In this document: piece by piece, positions 9,061-17,170 of the stretch
How the letters are laid out: every line of letters begins with the position of its first letter
Numbering within the stretch: position 1 is the first letter of the stretch
Origin: Martelella mediterranea
Lineage (GTDB): Bacteria; Pseudomonadota; Alphaproteobacteria; Rhizobiales; Rhizobiaceae
Assembly: GCF_021021415.1 (NCBI RefSeq)
Contig: NZ_JAINWJ010000037.1
Coordinates: forward strand, 1-59,605
Length of the DNA stretch: 59,605 nt
Reading direction: 5' to 3'
Position numbers and translations under genes: made by a program
The notes under the pieces: model-generated
Seen by the model: the letters and a program-made list of their open reading frames with translations, nothing else
The model's database searches: none
What the model was told of the DNA's origin: nothing

Positions 9061-9130
9061 GGACCGATAAGTCCATTGGAGAGACCATTTGTCAAGACAT
9101 TTTTGTTGCGCTAGACAGAACTATCGGTCT
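9061..9130. promoter_or_regulatory. Divergent promoter region with two operator-like palindromes
   Basis: Between the SCP2-like gene (minus) and the SMP-30 gene (plus) lie two related elements: GGACCGATAAGTCC at 9061-9074 and AGAACTATCGGTCT at 9117-9130. They are in opposite orientation, with an exact shared core GACCGATA (9062-9069) / TATCGGTC (9122-9129). Their centres are about 56 bp apart, or 60 bp measured between the cores. Related sites occur at 833-846, 22558-22571 and 22678-22691, so I infer these are the binding sites of the local IclR regulator. Confidence 0.55.
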
Positions 9131-9152
9131 ATTTTGAAATCGAAGAGGAGAT

Positions 9153-10115
9153 ATGATGGACTCGACCCATTCGCCGCAATTGTCCTTTAGCGACGTCCGC
9201 CCGATCGGCGACGGGCTCAACCGCCCGGAATCGGTCCAGGTGCTTGGCGATGGACGACTTGCCGTTTCGCATCGCGGCAGAGGCGTCAGCTTCGTTACGC
9301 CTGATGGCGAAGTCACCACGCGCGGCCCAGAACCCGCGCTTGCCGGTGGCGAGGAGCTGATTCCGAATGGCATTGCTCCTCAGCCCGATGGCAGTTTCCT
9401 GATCGCCAATATCGGCGAGGGCGGCGGCATCTGGAAGCTGTCCGCGGATGGCGATCTGACCCCGTATCTGATGGAGGTCGATGGCGTTTTTCTCGCAGCC
9501 GCAAATTTCGTGATGACGGACGAAAAGGGCCGATGCTTCATCACCGTCAGCACGGTCAGCCGCCCGCGCTTCGCCGCCTATACCGACAAGGTGCGCGACG
9601 GACTCGTCATCATCAAAGACGAACACGGCGCTCGAATTCTCGCGGACGACATCTGCTTTTCCAACGAATGCCGGCTGACGCCTGATGGCAGCGGCCTGAT
9701 GGTGTCGGAGACCTTCTCGCGCACCATCACGCAATTCGATCTCGGGCCTTCCGGCTTAAGCAACCGCAGAACCTTTGCCGCCTTCGGACGCGGTGACTTT
9801 CCGGATGGCATCCGGTTCGATTCGCAAGGGCATCTCTGGGTCACCTGCATCGTCAGCAACCGTCTGTGGCGGATCGCACCGGACGGACAAAAGACGCTCG
9901 TTCTCGAAGACTGCGATGCCGGCTGGGTCGACACGGTCGAGACCGCGCTTTCACAAGGCCGGATGGGCCGCGAACACTTCTACGAGGCCGGCAACAGCCG
10001 TCTCGGCAACATCGCCAGCATCGATTTTTCCGCCGATGGCAATACCGCCTATCTCGGTTCGCTGTGCGGAACATCGATCGTTTCAATACCGACAAGACAA
10101 GGATCCCGACAATGA
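9153..10115 (+). CDS. SMP-30/gluconolactonase/LRE family protein
   Basis: This 320-aa protein has repeated beta-propeller blades typical of the SMP-30/gluconolactonase family, seen in NGIAPQPDGSFLIANIG, SNECRLTPDGSGLMVSET and FPDGIRFDSQGHLWVTC. The family contains calcium-dependent lactonases and related hydrolases. An AGGAG site precedes the ATG. The stop overlaps the start of the next gene (ATGA). In this island it may open a lactone intermediate, or have a regulatory or scavenging role. No signal peptide is evident, so it is cytoplasmic. Confidence 0.85.
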   Translation: MMDSTHSPQLSFSDVRPIGDGLNRPESVQVLGDGRLAVSHRGRGVSFVTPDGEVTTRGPEPALAGGEELIPNGIAPQPDGSFLIANIGEGGGIWKLSADGDLTPYLMEVDGVFLAAANFVMTDEKGRCFITVSTVSRPRFAAYTDKVRDGLVIIKDEHGARILADDICFSNECRLTPDGSGLMVSETFSRTITQFDLGPSGLSNRRTFAAFGRGDFPDGIRFDSQGHLWVTCIVSNRLWRIAPDGQKTLVLEDCDAGWVDTVETALSQGRMGREHFYEAGNSRLGNIASIDFSADGNTAYLGSLCGTSIVSIPTRQGSRQ

Positions 10116-10993
10116 CTGCGCCCCTGATCGGCTTTGCCGGCCTCGGCGTGATGGGCGAACCCATCTGCCGCAACATGCTTCAAAAATCCGGCGCGGAGGT
10201 CCGCGTGTTCGATCTCGCGGACGCGCCCGTCGACAGGCTCGTCGCGCTTGGCGCAAAAAAGGCCGAGAGCGTCGCGGCGCTCGCGGCCGAAGTGGACACC
10301 CTCTTCCTCTCTCTGCCCGGCGGTCCTCAGGTCGAATCCGTCATTCTCGGCAAGGATGGCGTTCTGGAACACGGCCGAAAGGGCCTGACGGTCGTCGACA
10401 TGTCGACCGCGCCGGTGAGCCTGACGCGTACGATCGACAGCAAGCTTGCCGAACGCGGAATCGACTTCGCCGATGCCCCGGTCGCGCGTACCCGCCAGGC
10501 AGCGGAAGACGGAACGCTTTCGATCATGGTCGGCGGTAGCGACGCGGTGTTTGACAGGATACGCCCGCTGCTCGCCCATGCCGCAACCGACATCACTCAT
10601 TGCGGCCCGGTCGGCTGTGGACAGGTGGTGAAGATCCTCAACAACATGGTGCTGTTCGAAACCGTTGTCGCCCTGTCCGAGGCGCTTGCGCTCGGCAAGG
10701 CCGCGGGGGTCGATCCGGACCTCTTGTTCGACACCATGTCGAAAGGCTCCGCCGACAGTTTCGCGCTGCGCAACCACGGCATGAAGGCGATGCTCAAGGA
10801 TAGCTTCCCCAAGGGCGCCTTCCCGACCGACTATGCCCTGAAGGACGTCAGCTACGCGCTCGATCTCGCCGCGTTCACCGGCTTTCGGGCCCATGGCGCG
10901 GAACTGGCGCAGGCGCGAATGGAAAAGGCGCGCGATGCCGGCTTCGCTCAGGAATATTTTCCTGTCCTTTCCCGCCTGACGGACAAGGTCTGA
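10112..10993 (+). CDS. NAD(P)-dependent 3-hydroxyisobutyrate-dehydrogenase family oxidoreductase
   Basis: This 293-aa beta-hydroxyacid dehydrogenase has an N-terminal Rossmann motif GFAGLGVMGEPICRNML, the substrate-binding loop DAPVARTRQAAEDGTL (usually DAPVSGG, so somewhat unusual) and the catalytic lysine region GCGQVVKILNNM. The family oxidises beta-hydroxyacids such as 3-hydroxyisobutyrate, or reduces tartronate semialdehyde. The ATG overlaps the SMP-30 stop by four bases. A longer open frame to 9866 reads through the neighbouring gene and is not used. The product could feed the aldehyde dehydrogenase at 1746-3221. Confidence 0.9.
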   Translation: MTAPLIGFAGLGVMGEPICRNMLQKSGAEVRVFDLADAPVDRLVALGAKKAESVAALAAEVDTLFLSLPGGPQVESVILGKDGVLEHGRKGLTVVDMSTAPVSLTRTIDSKLAERGIDFADAPVARTRQAAEDGTLSIMVGGSDAVFDRIRPLLAHAATDITHCGPVGCGQVVKILNNMVLFETVVALSEALALGKAAGVDPDLLFDTMSKGSADSFALRNHGMKAMLKDSFPKGAFPTDYALKDVSYALDLAAFTGFRAHGAELAQARMEKARDAGFAQEYFPVLSRLTDKV

Positions 10994-10997
10994 GCCG

Positions 10998-12383
10998 ATG
11001 GCGGACTGGGATGTCCTGGTCGCGGGCGGCGGCAATGCGGCGCTTTGCGCCGCGATCGCCGCGGCACGACAAGGCCGACGGGCGCTGGTCGTGGAGGCCG
11101 CGCCGAAATTCTACCGGGGCGGTAATACCCGCCACACCCGCAACATGCGCTGCGCCCATGACGAGGCGACCAGCACGCTCACGGGTCCCTATACCGAAGA
11201 CGAGTTCTTCGAAGACCTGATGCGCGTGACCGATGGCAACACCGACGAAGCGCTGTCGCGGATGATGATCGCGAAGTCCAAGCCGATGCTCGGCTGGATT
11301 CAGCAGCAGGGCGTGCGGTTCCAGCCCTCGCTCGGCGGGACCATCAGTCTCGGCCGCACCAACTCCTTCTTTCTGGGCGGCGGCCGGTCCATGTTGAATG
11401 CGCTCTACCGCACAGCCGAAAAGCTCGGCGTCGAGATCCGCTATGAGCATGAGGTGATCGGTCTCGATATCAGCGACCGGCGCTTTCAGGCCGCAAGGGT
11501 GCGCAATCCGAATGGCGAGGAGGTTGTCCGCGCGAGCGCCTTTGTTGCCGCCTGCGGCGGATTTCAGGCGGATATCGACTGGCTCAAGCAGGGCTGGGGC
11601 GAAAAGGCCGAGAACTTCCTCATTCGCGGCACGCCCTATAATCGCGGCACTGTCACGCGGATGCTGATCGACAGCGGCGTAATGCAGATCGGCGATGCCA
11701 GCCAGTGCCATGCTGTCGCCATCGATGCACGCGCGCCGCGCTATGACGGCGGCATCATCACCCGGCTCGATTGCGTGGTGCTGGGGGTGGTGGTGAACAC
11801 CGCCGCCGAACGCTTCTACGACGAGGGCGAGGATATCTGGCCGAAGCGCTATGCGATCTGGGGCCGGCTGGTGGCGAACCAGCCGGACCAGAAGGCCTTC
11901 ATTATCTTCGACGCACCGAACATACCGCGTTTCATGCCATCACTTTACCCGCCAATCTCGGCCCCCTCCCTTCGGGAACTGGCGTCAAAGCTTGAACTCG
12001 ATCCTGATGTCTTCGAGCGGACCATCAACGAGTTCAACAAGGCCGTTATCGGCGGCAAACCCTTCGATACCAATGCCAAGGACGGCAACGCCACCGAAGG
12101 GCTGGCGATCAACAAGACCAACTGGGCGCAGCGGATCGAGACCCCGCCCTATTATGCCTATCCGGTGCGCCCGGGCATTACCTTCACCTATCTCGGCGTG
12201 AAGGTCGACCATGACGCGCGCATGGTGATGGCCGATGGCGCGCCTTCCGAAAATCTGTTCGCCGCCGGCGAGATTATGGCCGGCAACGTGCTCGGCCAGG
12301 GCTATGCCGCGGGCATCGGCATGACCATCGGCGCGGTTTTCGGACGTATCGCGGGCGAGGAGGCCGCACGACATGTCGCATGA
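10998..12383 (+). CDS. tcuA: FAD-dependent tricarballylate dehydrogenase TcuA-type
   Basis: This 461-aa flavoprotein of the fumarate reductase/succinate dehydrogenase class has the FAD-binding dinucleotide motif VLVAGGGNAALCAAIAAARQ at the N-terminus, the stretch FYRGGNTRHTRNMRCAHDE characteristic of TcuA-like proteins, and the C-terminal FAD contact FAAGEIMAGNVLGQGYAAG. TcuA of Salmonella oxidises tricarballylate to cis-aconitate, passing electrons to TcuB. The next gene is a TcuB homologue overlapping by 11 bases, which strongly supports the family call. The presence of CoA-linked enzymes in the same island means the substrate could be another carboxylic acid. Confidence 0.88.
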   Translation: MADWDVLVAGGGNAALCAAIAAARQGRRALVVEAAPKFYRGGNTRHTRNMRCAHDEATSTLTGPYTEDEFFEDLMRVTDGNTDEALSRMMIAKSKPMLGWIQQQGVRFQPSLGGTISLGRTNSFFLGGGRSMLNALYRTAEKLGVEIRYEHEVIGLDISDRRFQAARVRNPNGEEVVRASAFVAACGGFQADIDWLKQGWGEKAENFLIRGTPYNRGTVTRMLIDSGVMQIGDASQCHAVAIDARAPRYDGGIITRLDCVVLGVVVNTAAERFYDEGEDIWPKRYAIWGRLVANQPDQKAFIIFDAPNIPRFMPSLYPPISAPSLRELASKLELDPDVFERTINEFNKAVIGGKPFDTNAKDGNATEGLAINKTNWAQRIETPPYYAYPVRPGITFTYLGVKVDHDARMVMADGAPSENLFAAGEIMAGNVLGQGYAAGIGMTIGAVFGRIAGEEAARHVA

Positions 12384-13473
12384 ATCCCCGGCGCTCACCG
12401 AAGCCGACAGGCTGATGACCGTCTGCAATTCCTGTCGCTATTGCGAAGGGCTTTGCGCGGTCTTTCCGGCCATGGAAATGAAGCGGTCCTTCAGTGATGG
12501 CGATCTGAACCATCTCGCCAATCTCTGCCATGGCTGCGGTGCCTGCTTTCATGATTGCCAGTTCTCCCCGCCGCACGAATTTAATGTCAACGTGCCGAAG
12601 GTTCTGGCGCAGGTGCGGACCGAAAGCTATGCGCATTATGCCTGGCCTGCCGCGGCGCGCCCGCTGTTTGCCCGTCATGGGCTGGCGCTGGCGCTGGGGT
12701 TGACGGTGAGCTTCGCGCTGTTCCTGCTCGGCTTCGTTGCCGCCAACAATCCGGGCGCATTGTGGACGGCCCATCTTGATGACAGCCGCTTTTATGCTCT
12801 GATGCCCCATAATGCGATGGTCGCGCTGTTCGGCACTGCCTTCCTCTACATGCTGTTGGCGATCTTCATGGGTGCGCGGGCCTTCTGGCGGGATGCCGGC
12901 GCGCCGGATCTTCATGCCGGCGATCACCTGGAAGCGTCAGTGAATGCGGCGAAACTCACCTATCTTGACGGCGGTGGGCAGGGCTGTTTCAACGAGGATG
13001 ACAAACCCACCGACCGGCGCAGGCTCTGGCACCACTTCACCTTCTACGGCTTCCTGCTGTGCCTGGCGTCCACCTCGCTTGCCACGCTCTATCACTACCT
13101 GCTGGGCCGCGAAGCGCCCTATGCCTGGTACGACATTCCCGCCCTTCTCGGCATTGCCGGCGGCATTGGTCTGGTGATCGGGCCGATCGGCCTGATCCAT
13201 GCCAAGCTGACCCGGCTCGAGGAACTGCGCACGCCGGGCTTCAAGAGCATGGAATACGGCTTCCTCGTGATCCTCCTGATAACCGGGGCAACCGGGCTCG
13301 CGCTCCGGCTCCTCGGTGAAACGCCGCTTCTGGGGCTTCTCCTCGCCCTTCATCTCGGCGCGGTGCTGACCTTCTTCCTGACCATGCCCTACGGCAAGTT
13401 CGTCCACGGTCTCTACCGCTATCTCGCGCTTTCGCGATATGCGCGCGACAAGCGTGAAATCGGTCTCGGTTGA
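12373..13473 (+). CDS. tcuB: TcuB-type 4Fe-4S membrane electron-transfer protein
   Basis: This 366-aa protein has two N-terminal cysteine clusters, CNSCRYCEGLCAVFPAME and CHGCGACFHDCQFSPPHEF, that should bind iron-sulfur clusters, followed by about six hydrophobic membrane helices from around residue 95 onward. This is the architecture of TcuB (CitB-like), which reoxidises TcuA and passes electrons to the quinone pool. Translation is coupled to tcuA by an 11-base overlap. It is the last gene of the plus-strand operon and is followed by a bidirectional terminator. Confidence 0.88.
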   Translation: MSHESPALTEADRLMTVCNSCRYCEGLCAVFPAMEMKRSFSDGDLNHLANLCHGCGACFHDCQFSPPHEFNVNVPKVLAQVRTESYAHYAWPAAARPLFARHGLALALGLTVSFALFLLGFVAANNPGALWTAHLDDSRFYALMPHNAMVALFGTAFLYMLLAIFMGARAFWRDAGAPDLHAGDHLEASVNAAKLTYLDGGGQGCFNEDDKPTDRRRLWHHFTFYGFLLCLASTSLATLYHYLLGREAPYAWYDIPALLGIAGGIGLVIGPIGLIHAKLTRLEELRTPGFKSMEYGFLVILLITGATGLALRLLGETPLLGLLLALHLGAVLTFFLTMPYGKFVHGLYRYLALSRYARDKREIGLG

Positions 13474-13484
13474 AGACAACAAAA

Positions 13485-13511
13485 AAAGCAGGGGCGGTTT
13501 ACCCGTCCCTG
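13485..13511. terminator. Bidirectional rho-independent terminator
   Basis: The stem AGCAGGGGCGG (13485-13495) / CCGTCCCTGCT (13501-13511), with a five-base loop, is flanked by a run of A on the left (from about 13479) and TTTT at 13514-13517. It separates the convergent tcuB and zinc-ribbon OB-fold genes and can serve both strands. Confidence 0.75.
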
Positions 13512-13533
13512 CTGCCTTTTCCTTCCCGGAAAA

Positions 13534-13932
13534 CTATGCCGACTCAAAGAACGGCAATGGCGGACCGTCTCCCTGCGGCGCGAAATGCACCTTGACCGGA
13601 TCATCGATCCGCAAGGTTTCCGGCGTATCGGTCAGCACCCGCGTCATCATGCGAGGCCCCTCCTCCAGCTCCACGATCGCGACGGCGAAAGGCAGGTCGT
13701 CGCGGAAGGGCGCGCTCGAGCGATGAACGACGGTCAACGCATGAATGCGCGCACGACCGGATACCGAGACCCAGTCAAGTTCATCCGACATGCAGTGCGG
13801 ACAGACCATGCGCGGATAGAAGATATGCTCGCCGCATCCGGTGCATTTCTGGATTTTCAGAACGCCCTCGGCGGCCGCTTCCCAGAAGGGCGCGGTTTCG
13901 GCGTCGGGCGTGGGTACCGGCTTGCTGCTCAT
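13534..13932 (-). CDS. Zn-ribbon OB-fold (DUF35-type) acyl-CoA-associated protein
   Basis: This 132-aa protein has an N-terminal helix (FWEAAAEGVLKIQKC), a zinc ribbon with CTGCGEH and CPHC, and a C-terminal OB fold (SGRARIHALTVVHR, PFAVAIVELEEGPRMMTRV). Such DUF35 proteins partner thiolase-like enzymes, and in steroid side-chain degradation form aldolase complexes with Ltp2-type proteins. The ATG at 13932 overlaps the stop of the thiolase gene (ATGA), as expected for a subunit pair. The much longer open frame upstream runs antiparallel to thiolase reading and is discarded. Confidence 0.9.
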   Translation of the reverse strand: MSSKPVPTPDAETAPFWEAAAEGVLKIQKCTGCGEHIFYPRMVCPHCMSDELDWVSVSGRARIHALTVVHRSSAPFRDDLPFAVAIVELEEGPRMMTRVLTDTPETLRIDDPVKVHFAPQGDGPPLPFFESA

Positions 13933-15095
13933 CGGCGCGGCTCCTTTCCAAGGATTAATGTGGATCCGGCAGAGAGCGCCCCGCCGGTTCCATGCACAAG
14001 CGCCAGATCGGCGCTGACCTGACGCGCATCCGCCTCGCCTCGAAGCTGGCGAACGGCCTCGACGATCAGGAATATGCCGTACATGCCGGGATGGGTGTAG
14101 CTGAGGCCGCCGCCCTGCGTATTCATCGGGAAGTCGCCCTTTGGCGCTATGCGTCCGCCGGACACGAAATCGCCGCCCTCGCCCTTGCCACAAAAGCCGA
14201 GATCCTCGAGCGTCATCAAGGCGGTGATGGTGAAACTGTCGTAGATCATGGCGAGATCCACGTCGCCGGGCCTGAGCCCCGCGCTTTTGAATGCCGCAGG
14301 CCCCGTGCGGGCAGCGGGCGTCACGGTGAGATCGGGCATATTGGCAATGGATGAGTGGGTGTGGGTCTCCGCCGAGCCCCACAGCCAGACGGGCGGCTTG
14401 CGCGCATCGCGCGCCCGGTCGGCCCGCGTGACGACAACCGCGCCGCCGCCATCGGTCACAAGGCAGCAATCGAACTTGCCGAGAGGGCTGGCGATCATCG
14501 GGGCGGAAAGAACGTCCTCGACGGTGAGAGCCTCGTGTCGCGGCGCTGCGGGGTTCAGTTGCGCCCATTTGCGCGCGGCCACGGCGATCTCGGCCAGTTG
14601 CGCGCGGGTTGTGCCGTAAAGATGCATGTGCCGCGAGGCCGCAAGCGCATAGGCACCCGTCATCATCGGCAGTCCGAAGGGTGTCTCGAACTGCGAGGCG
14701 GCAAGCCATGGGTCAGTGCCGCCGCCAAATCCGGCGCCGCCGCTGCGCTGGGTCGAGCCGTAGGTGATCAGGCAGGTGTTGCAAAGCCCCGCATCGATCG
14801 CGAGTGCGGCATGCTGCACATAGGCCTCGAACGAGCAGCCGCCCAACGAGGTGGAGTCGCTGTAGCTCGGCATGATGCCGAGATATTCCGCAACCTGCAC
14901 GGACGGCATGCGCGTGCCCCGCGAGGAGCCGATCGACAAAACGCCGTCAACGTCAGCCAGGCCGATGCCGGCATCGTCCAGCGCCCGTTTGGCTGCCTGC
15001 GCGTGCAATTGCATTTCGGTGCGATGCGGAAGAACGCCGACTTCGCTTTCGGCCACCCCCGCAATCGCCACCGCATCCCTGAAATTGGCTCCCAC
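13929..15095 (-). CDS. Thiolase-like (SCPx/Ltp2-type) acyl-CoA enzyme
   Basis: A thiolase-fold protein of 388 aa. The nucleophile-type cysteine is Cys87 in SLGGCSFEAYVQHAA, and a conserved C-terminal VHGTGGALSAGS supplies a histidine near residue 368. Proteins of this branch act either as thiolases cleaving 3-ketoacyl-CoA or, with a DUF35 partner, as retro-aldolases cleaving beta-hydroxyacyl-CoA. The coupled DUF35 gene makes both options open. The start is GTG at 15095, with GGAGG ten bases before it, five bases after the FadJ-like stop. Confidence 0.87.
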   Translation of the reverse strand: MGANFRDAVAIAGVAESEVGVLPHRTEMQLHAQAAKRALDDAGIGLADVDGVLSIGSSRGTRMPSVQVAEYLGIMPSYSDSTSLGGCSFEAYVQHAALAIDAGLCNTCLITYGSTQRSGGAGFGGGTDPWLAASQFETPFGLPMMTGAYALAASRHMHLYGTTRAQLAEIAVAARKWAQLNPAAPRHEALTVEDVLSAPMIASPLGKFDCCLVTDGGGAVVVTRADRARDARKPPVWLWGSAETHTHSSIANMPDLTVTPAARTGPAAFKSAGLRPGDVDLAMIYDSFTITALMTLEDLGFCGKGEGGDFVSGGRIAPKGDFPMNTQGGGLSYTHPGMYGIFLIVEAVRQLRGEADARQVSADLALVHGTGGALSAGSTLILGKEPRR

Positions 15096-15100
15096 CTTGG

Positions 15101-17170
15101 TCAGTCCTCCGTCTTTCCGTTCGATTGAAGGTCGGCGAAACTCTGGCCAGTCTCTGCCAGCCGCCGCAGCAATGGCGCGGGCTCCAGACGGCTTTCGCCG
15201 GACTCTTGCGCAAAGCCGTCGAGCGCGGCAACGATCCGGTCGAGCCCCTCGGCGTCGGCCCAGTACATCAACCCGCCGCGCCAAGCGGGAAAACCGTAGC
15301 CATGCACATAGATGACGTCGATATCGGAAGAGCGGGCGGCAATACCCTCTTCCAGAATACGCGCGCCCTCGTTGACCATCGGGTAAAACAGGCGCTCGCG
15401 AATTTCGTCCTGGCTGAAGCTGCGCTGACGCACGCCCAGCCGTTCCGCAACGCCCGCAATCACGGCATCGACCTCGGGATCCGGGATCGGCGTGCGTCCG
15501 TCTTCATAGCGATAATAGCCCTTGCCGGTTTTCTGGCCCAGGCGGCCCATCGCGCACAGCGCGTCGGCGACCGGTAGCTGATAACCCTGGCTCTTGCGCA
15601 CCAGCGCGGAAACATCGAGCCCGGCCAGATCGTTCATCTGGAACGGCCCCATCGCCATCCCGAAATCGGTGACCGCACGATCGACATCCTGCGGGCTTGC
15701 GCCCTGCTCCAGAAGCAGTTCCGCCTGATGGTGACGTTGGCGCAGAATGCGGTTGCCGACAAAACCGGGACAATTGCCGACGATCGCAGGCTGTTTGCCA
15801 AGACGTTTCGCAAGCTTCAGTGCGGTCGCAAGCGTTGCCCCGCCTGTCTCAGCGCCACGGACAGTCTCCAGAAGCTTCATCACGTTTGCGGGTGAAAAGA
15901 AGTGCAGGCCGACCACCTGGAACGGACGGTTCGTTGCCGCCGCCATCTCGTCGATATCCAGCGAAGAGGTGTTGGTCGCCAGCACCGCATGATCCGGCAG
16001 AAGCCGGTCCAGTTCGGCAAACAGCCTGCGCTTGAGCGCCATGTCCTCGAAGACCGCCTCGATGACGATATCCACGCCGGACGCGGCGGAAAGCGACGTC
16101 GCCGGTGTGATCAACGCCATGCGCCGTTCCTGCTCTCTCGCATCGATCCGTCCACGGGAGACCGAGATCCCGTAGTTCCTGCGGATGCGCGCCAGCCCCG
16201 CTTCAAGCCCGTCAGCACTGGCATCGATCAGGGTGACCGGCAGACCGGCATCGGCAAAGCACATGGCGATGCCGCCGCCCATTGTTCCGGCCCCGATGAC
16301 CGCGGCACGGTGGAGCGGACCGGCATTGCCCGTGACGCCCTCGCCAAGGTGTCCAGCCTGACGTTCGGCAAAGAAGAGATGCCGCATCGCCGCCGATTGC
16401 GGGCCAGTCCGCAATTCCTGGAACAGGACCTGCTCGGCGCGCTGCGCCTCTGCGTCTTCCATATCGAAGGCATTGCCGATCGCTTTCACGAGCGTCGCGG
16501 GGGCCATAGCACCACGCGCGCGGCGAAGCAGCTTCTTCGCGGCGGCATCGAAATCCGCCCAAGCGCCCAACCCCGATGCTGTTCTTGCTTGTTCCCGATC
16601 CGCCAGCGCGCGGGCCAGCTCGGCAGCCTTGGCGCGGACATCTTCTGCAATGGCATCGATGACGCCCAGTTCCAGTGCCTCGGCAGCGCTCAAGCGTCGC
16701 GATGACCCGATCAGCTCCAGCGCGGGGACGGCGCCGATCAGACGCGGCAGACGGTAGGTGCCGCCCGCGCCCGGTATCAGGCCGAGCTTGAGTTCCGGCA
16801 GGCCCATCTCCGCATCCGGCAATGCCACCCGTGCGTGACAGGCAAGCGCCATTTCGAAACCGCCGCCCAGCGTCGGGCCGTGGATCGCGGCGACCACAGG
16901 CTTTTTCATGGCCGCGATCTGCATGAATATATCGGGCGATAAAGGCCCCTTCGGCGGTGCGCCGAATTGCCGAATATCGGCGCCCGCGCAAAGCGTCCGT
17001 CCCTCGCCCGCCAGCACCAGGGCGCGGATGCCCTCATCGCTCGCCGCACGGTCCAGACAATCCTTGAGCGAAACCCGCATATGCTCACTCAGCGCATTGA
17101 CCGGAGGGTTGTCGATCACGAGAACGGCGACCTCGCCGTCACGCGTCAAAGTGACGGTGTTGCTATTCAT
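15101..17170 (-). CDS. FadJ/FadB-like bifunctional enoyl-CoA hydratase / 3-hydroxyacyl-CoA dehydrogenase
   Basis: This 689-aa fusion has an N-terminal enoyl-CoA hydratase domain. Its CoA/oxyanion motif is EGRTLCAGADIRQFG, and Glu106 (GGGFEMALACH) and Glu126 (GLPELKLGLIPGAGG) occupy the two catalytic glutamate positions. The NAD-binding 3-hydroxyacyl-CoA dehydrogenase domain starts around residue 290 (VIGAGTMGGGIAMCFADAG), has its catalytic histidine in VGLHFFSPANVMKLLE, and is followed by the C-terminal helical repeats. It carries out hydration and oxidation steps of a beta-oxidation spiral. ATG 17170 is preceded by GGGAG and overlaps the tctA stop by eight bases. The thiolase follows immediately, giving a complete beta-oxidation half-cycle. 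Confidence 0.93.
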   Translation of the reverse strand: MNSNTVTLTRDGEVAVLVIDNPPVNALSEHMRVSLKDCLDRAASDEGIRALVLAGEGRTLCAGADIRQFGAPPKGPLSPDIFMQIAAMKKPVVAAIHGPTLGGGFEMALACHARVALPDAEMGLPELKLGLIPGAGGTYRLPRLIGAVPALELIGSSRRLSAAEALELGVIDAIAEDVRAKAAELARALADREQARTASGLGAWADFDAAAKKLLRRARGAMAPATLVKAIGNAFDMEDAEAQRAEQVLFQELRTGPQSAAMRHLFFAERQAGHLGEGVTGNAGPLHRAAVIGAGTMGGGIAMCFADAGLPVTLIDASADGLEAGLARIRRNYGISVSRGRIDAREQERRMALITPATSLSAASGVDIVIEAVFEDMALKRRLFAELDRLLPDHAVLATNTSSLDIDEMAAATNRPFQVVGLHFFSPANVMKLLETVRGAETGGATLATALKLAKRLGKQPAIVGNCPGFVGNRILRQRHHQAELLLEQGASPQDVDRAVTDFGMAMGPFQMNDLAGLDVSALVRKSQGYQLPVADALCAMGRLGQKTGKGYYRYEDGRTPIPDPEVDAVIAGVAERLGVRQRSFSQDEIRERLFYPMVNEGARILEEGIAARSSDIDVIYVHGYGFPAWRGGLMYWADAEGLDRIVAALDGFAQESGESRLEPAPLLRRLAETGQSFADLQSNGKTED

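Noticed and set aside
10998-13473. TcuAB plus TctABC taken as a simple tricarballylate pathway
   Set aside because: The same regulon appears to include CoA synthetase, carboxylase, beta-oxidation and lactonase genes not needed for tricarballylate, so that label alone is insufficient.
13534-14709. 391-codon minus-strand frame
   Set aside because: Only its last 132 codons form a recognisable protein; the upstream part overlaps the thiolase gene in another frame. The gene starts at 13932.
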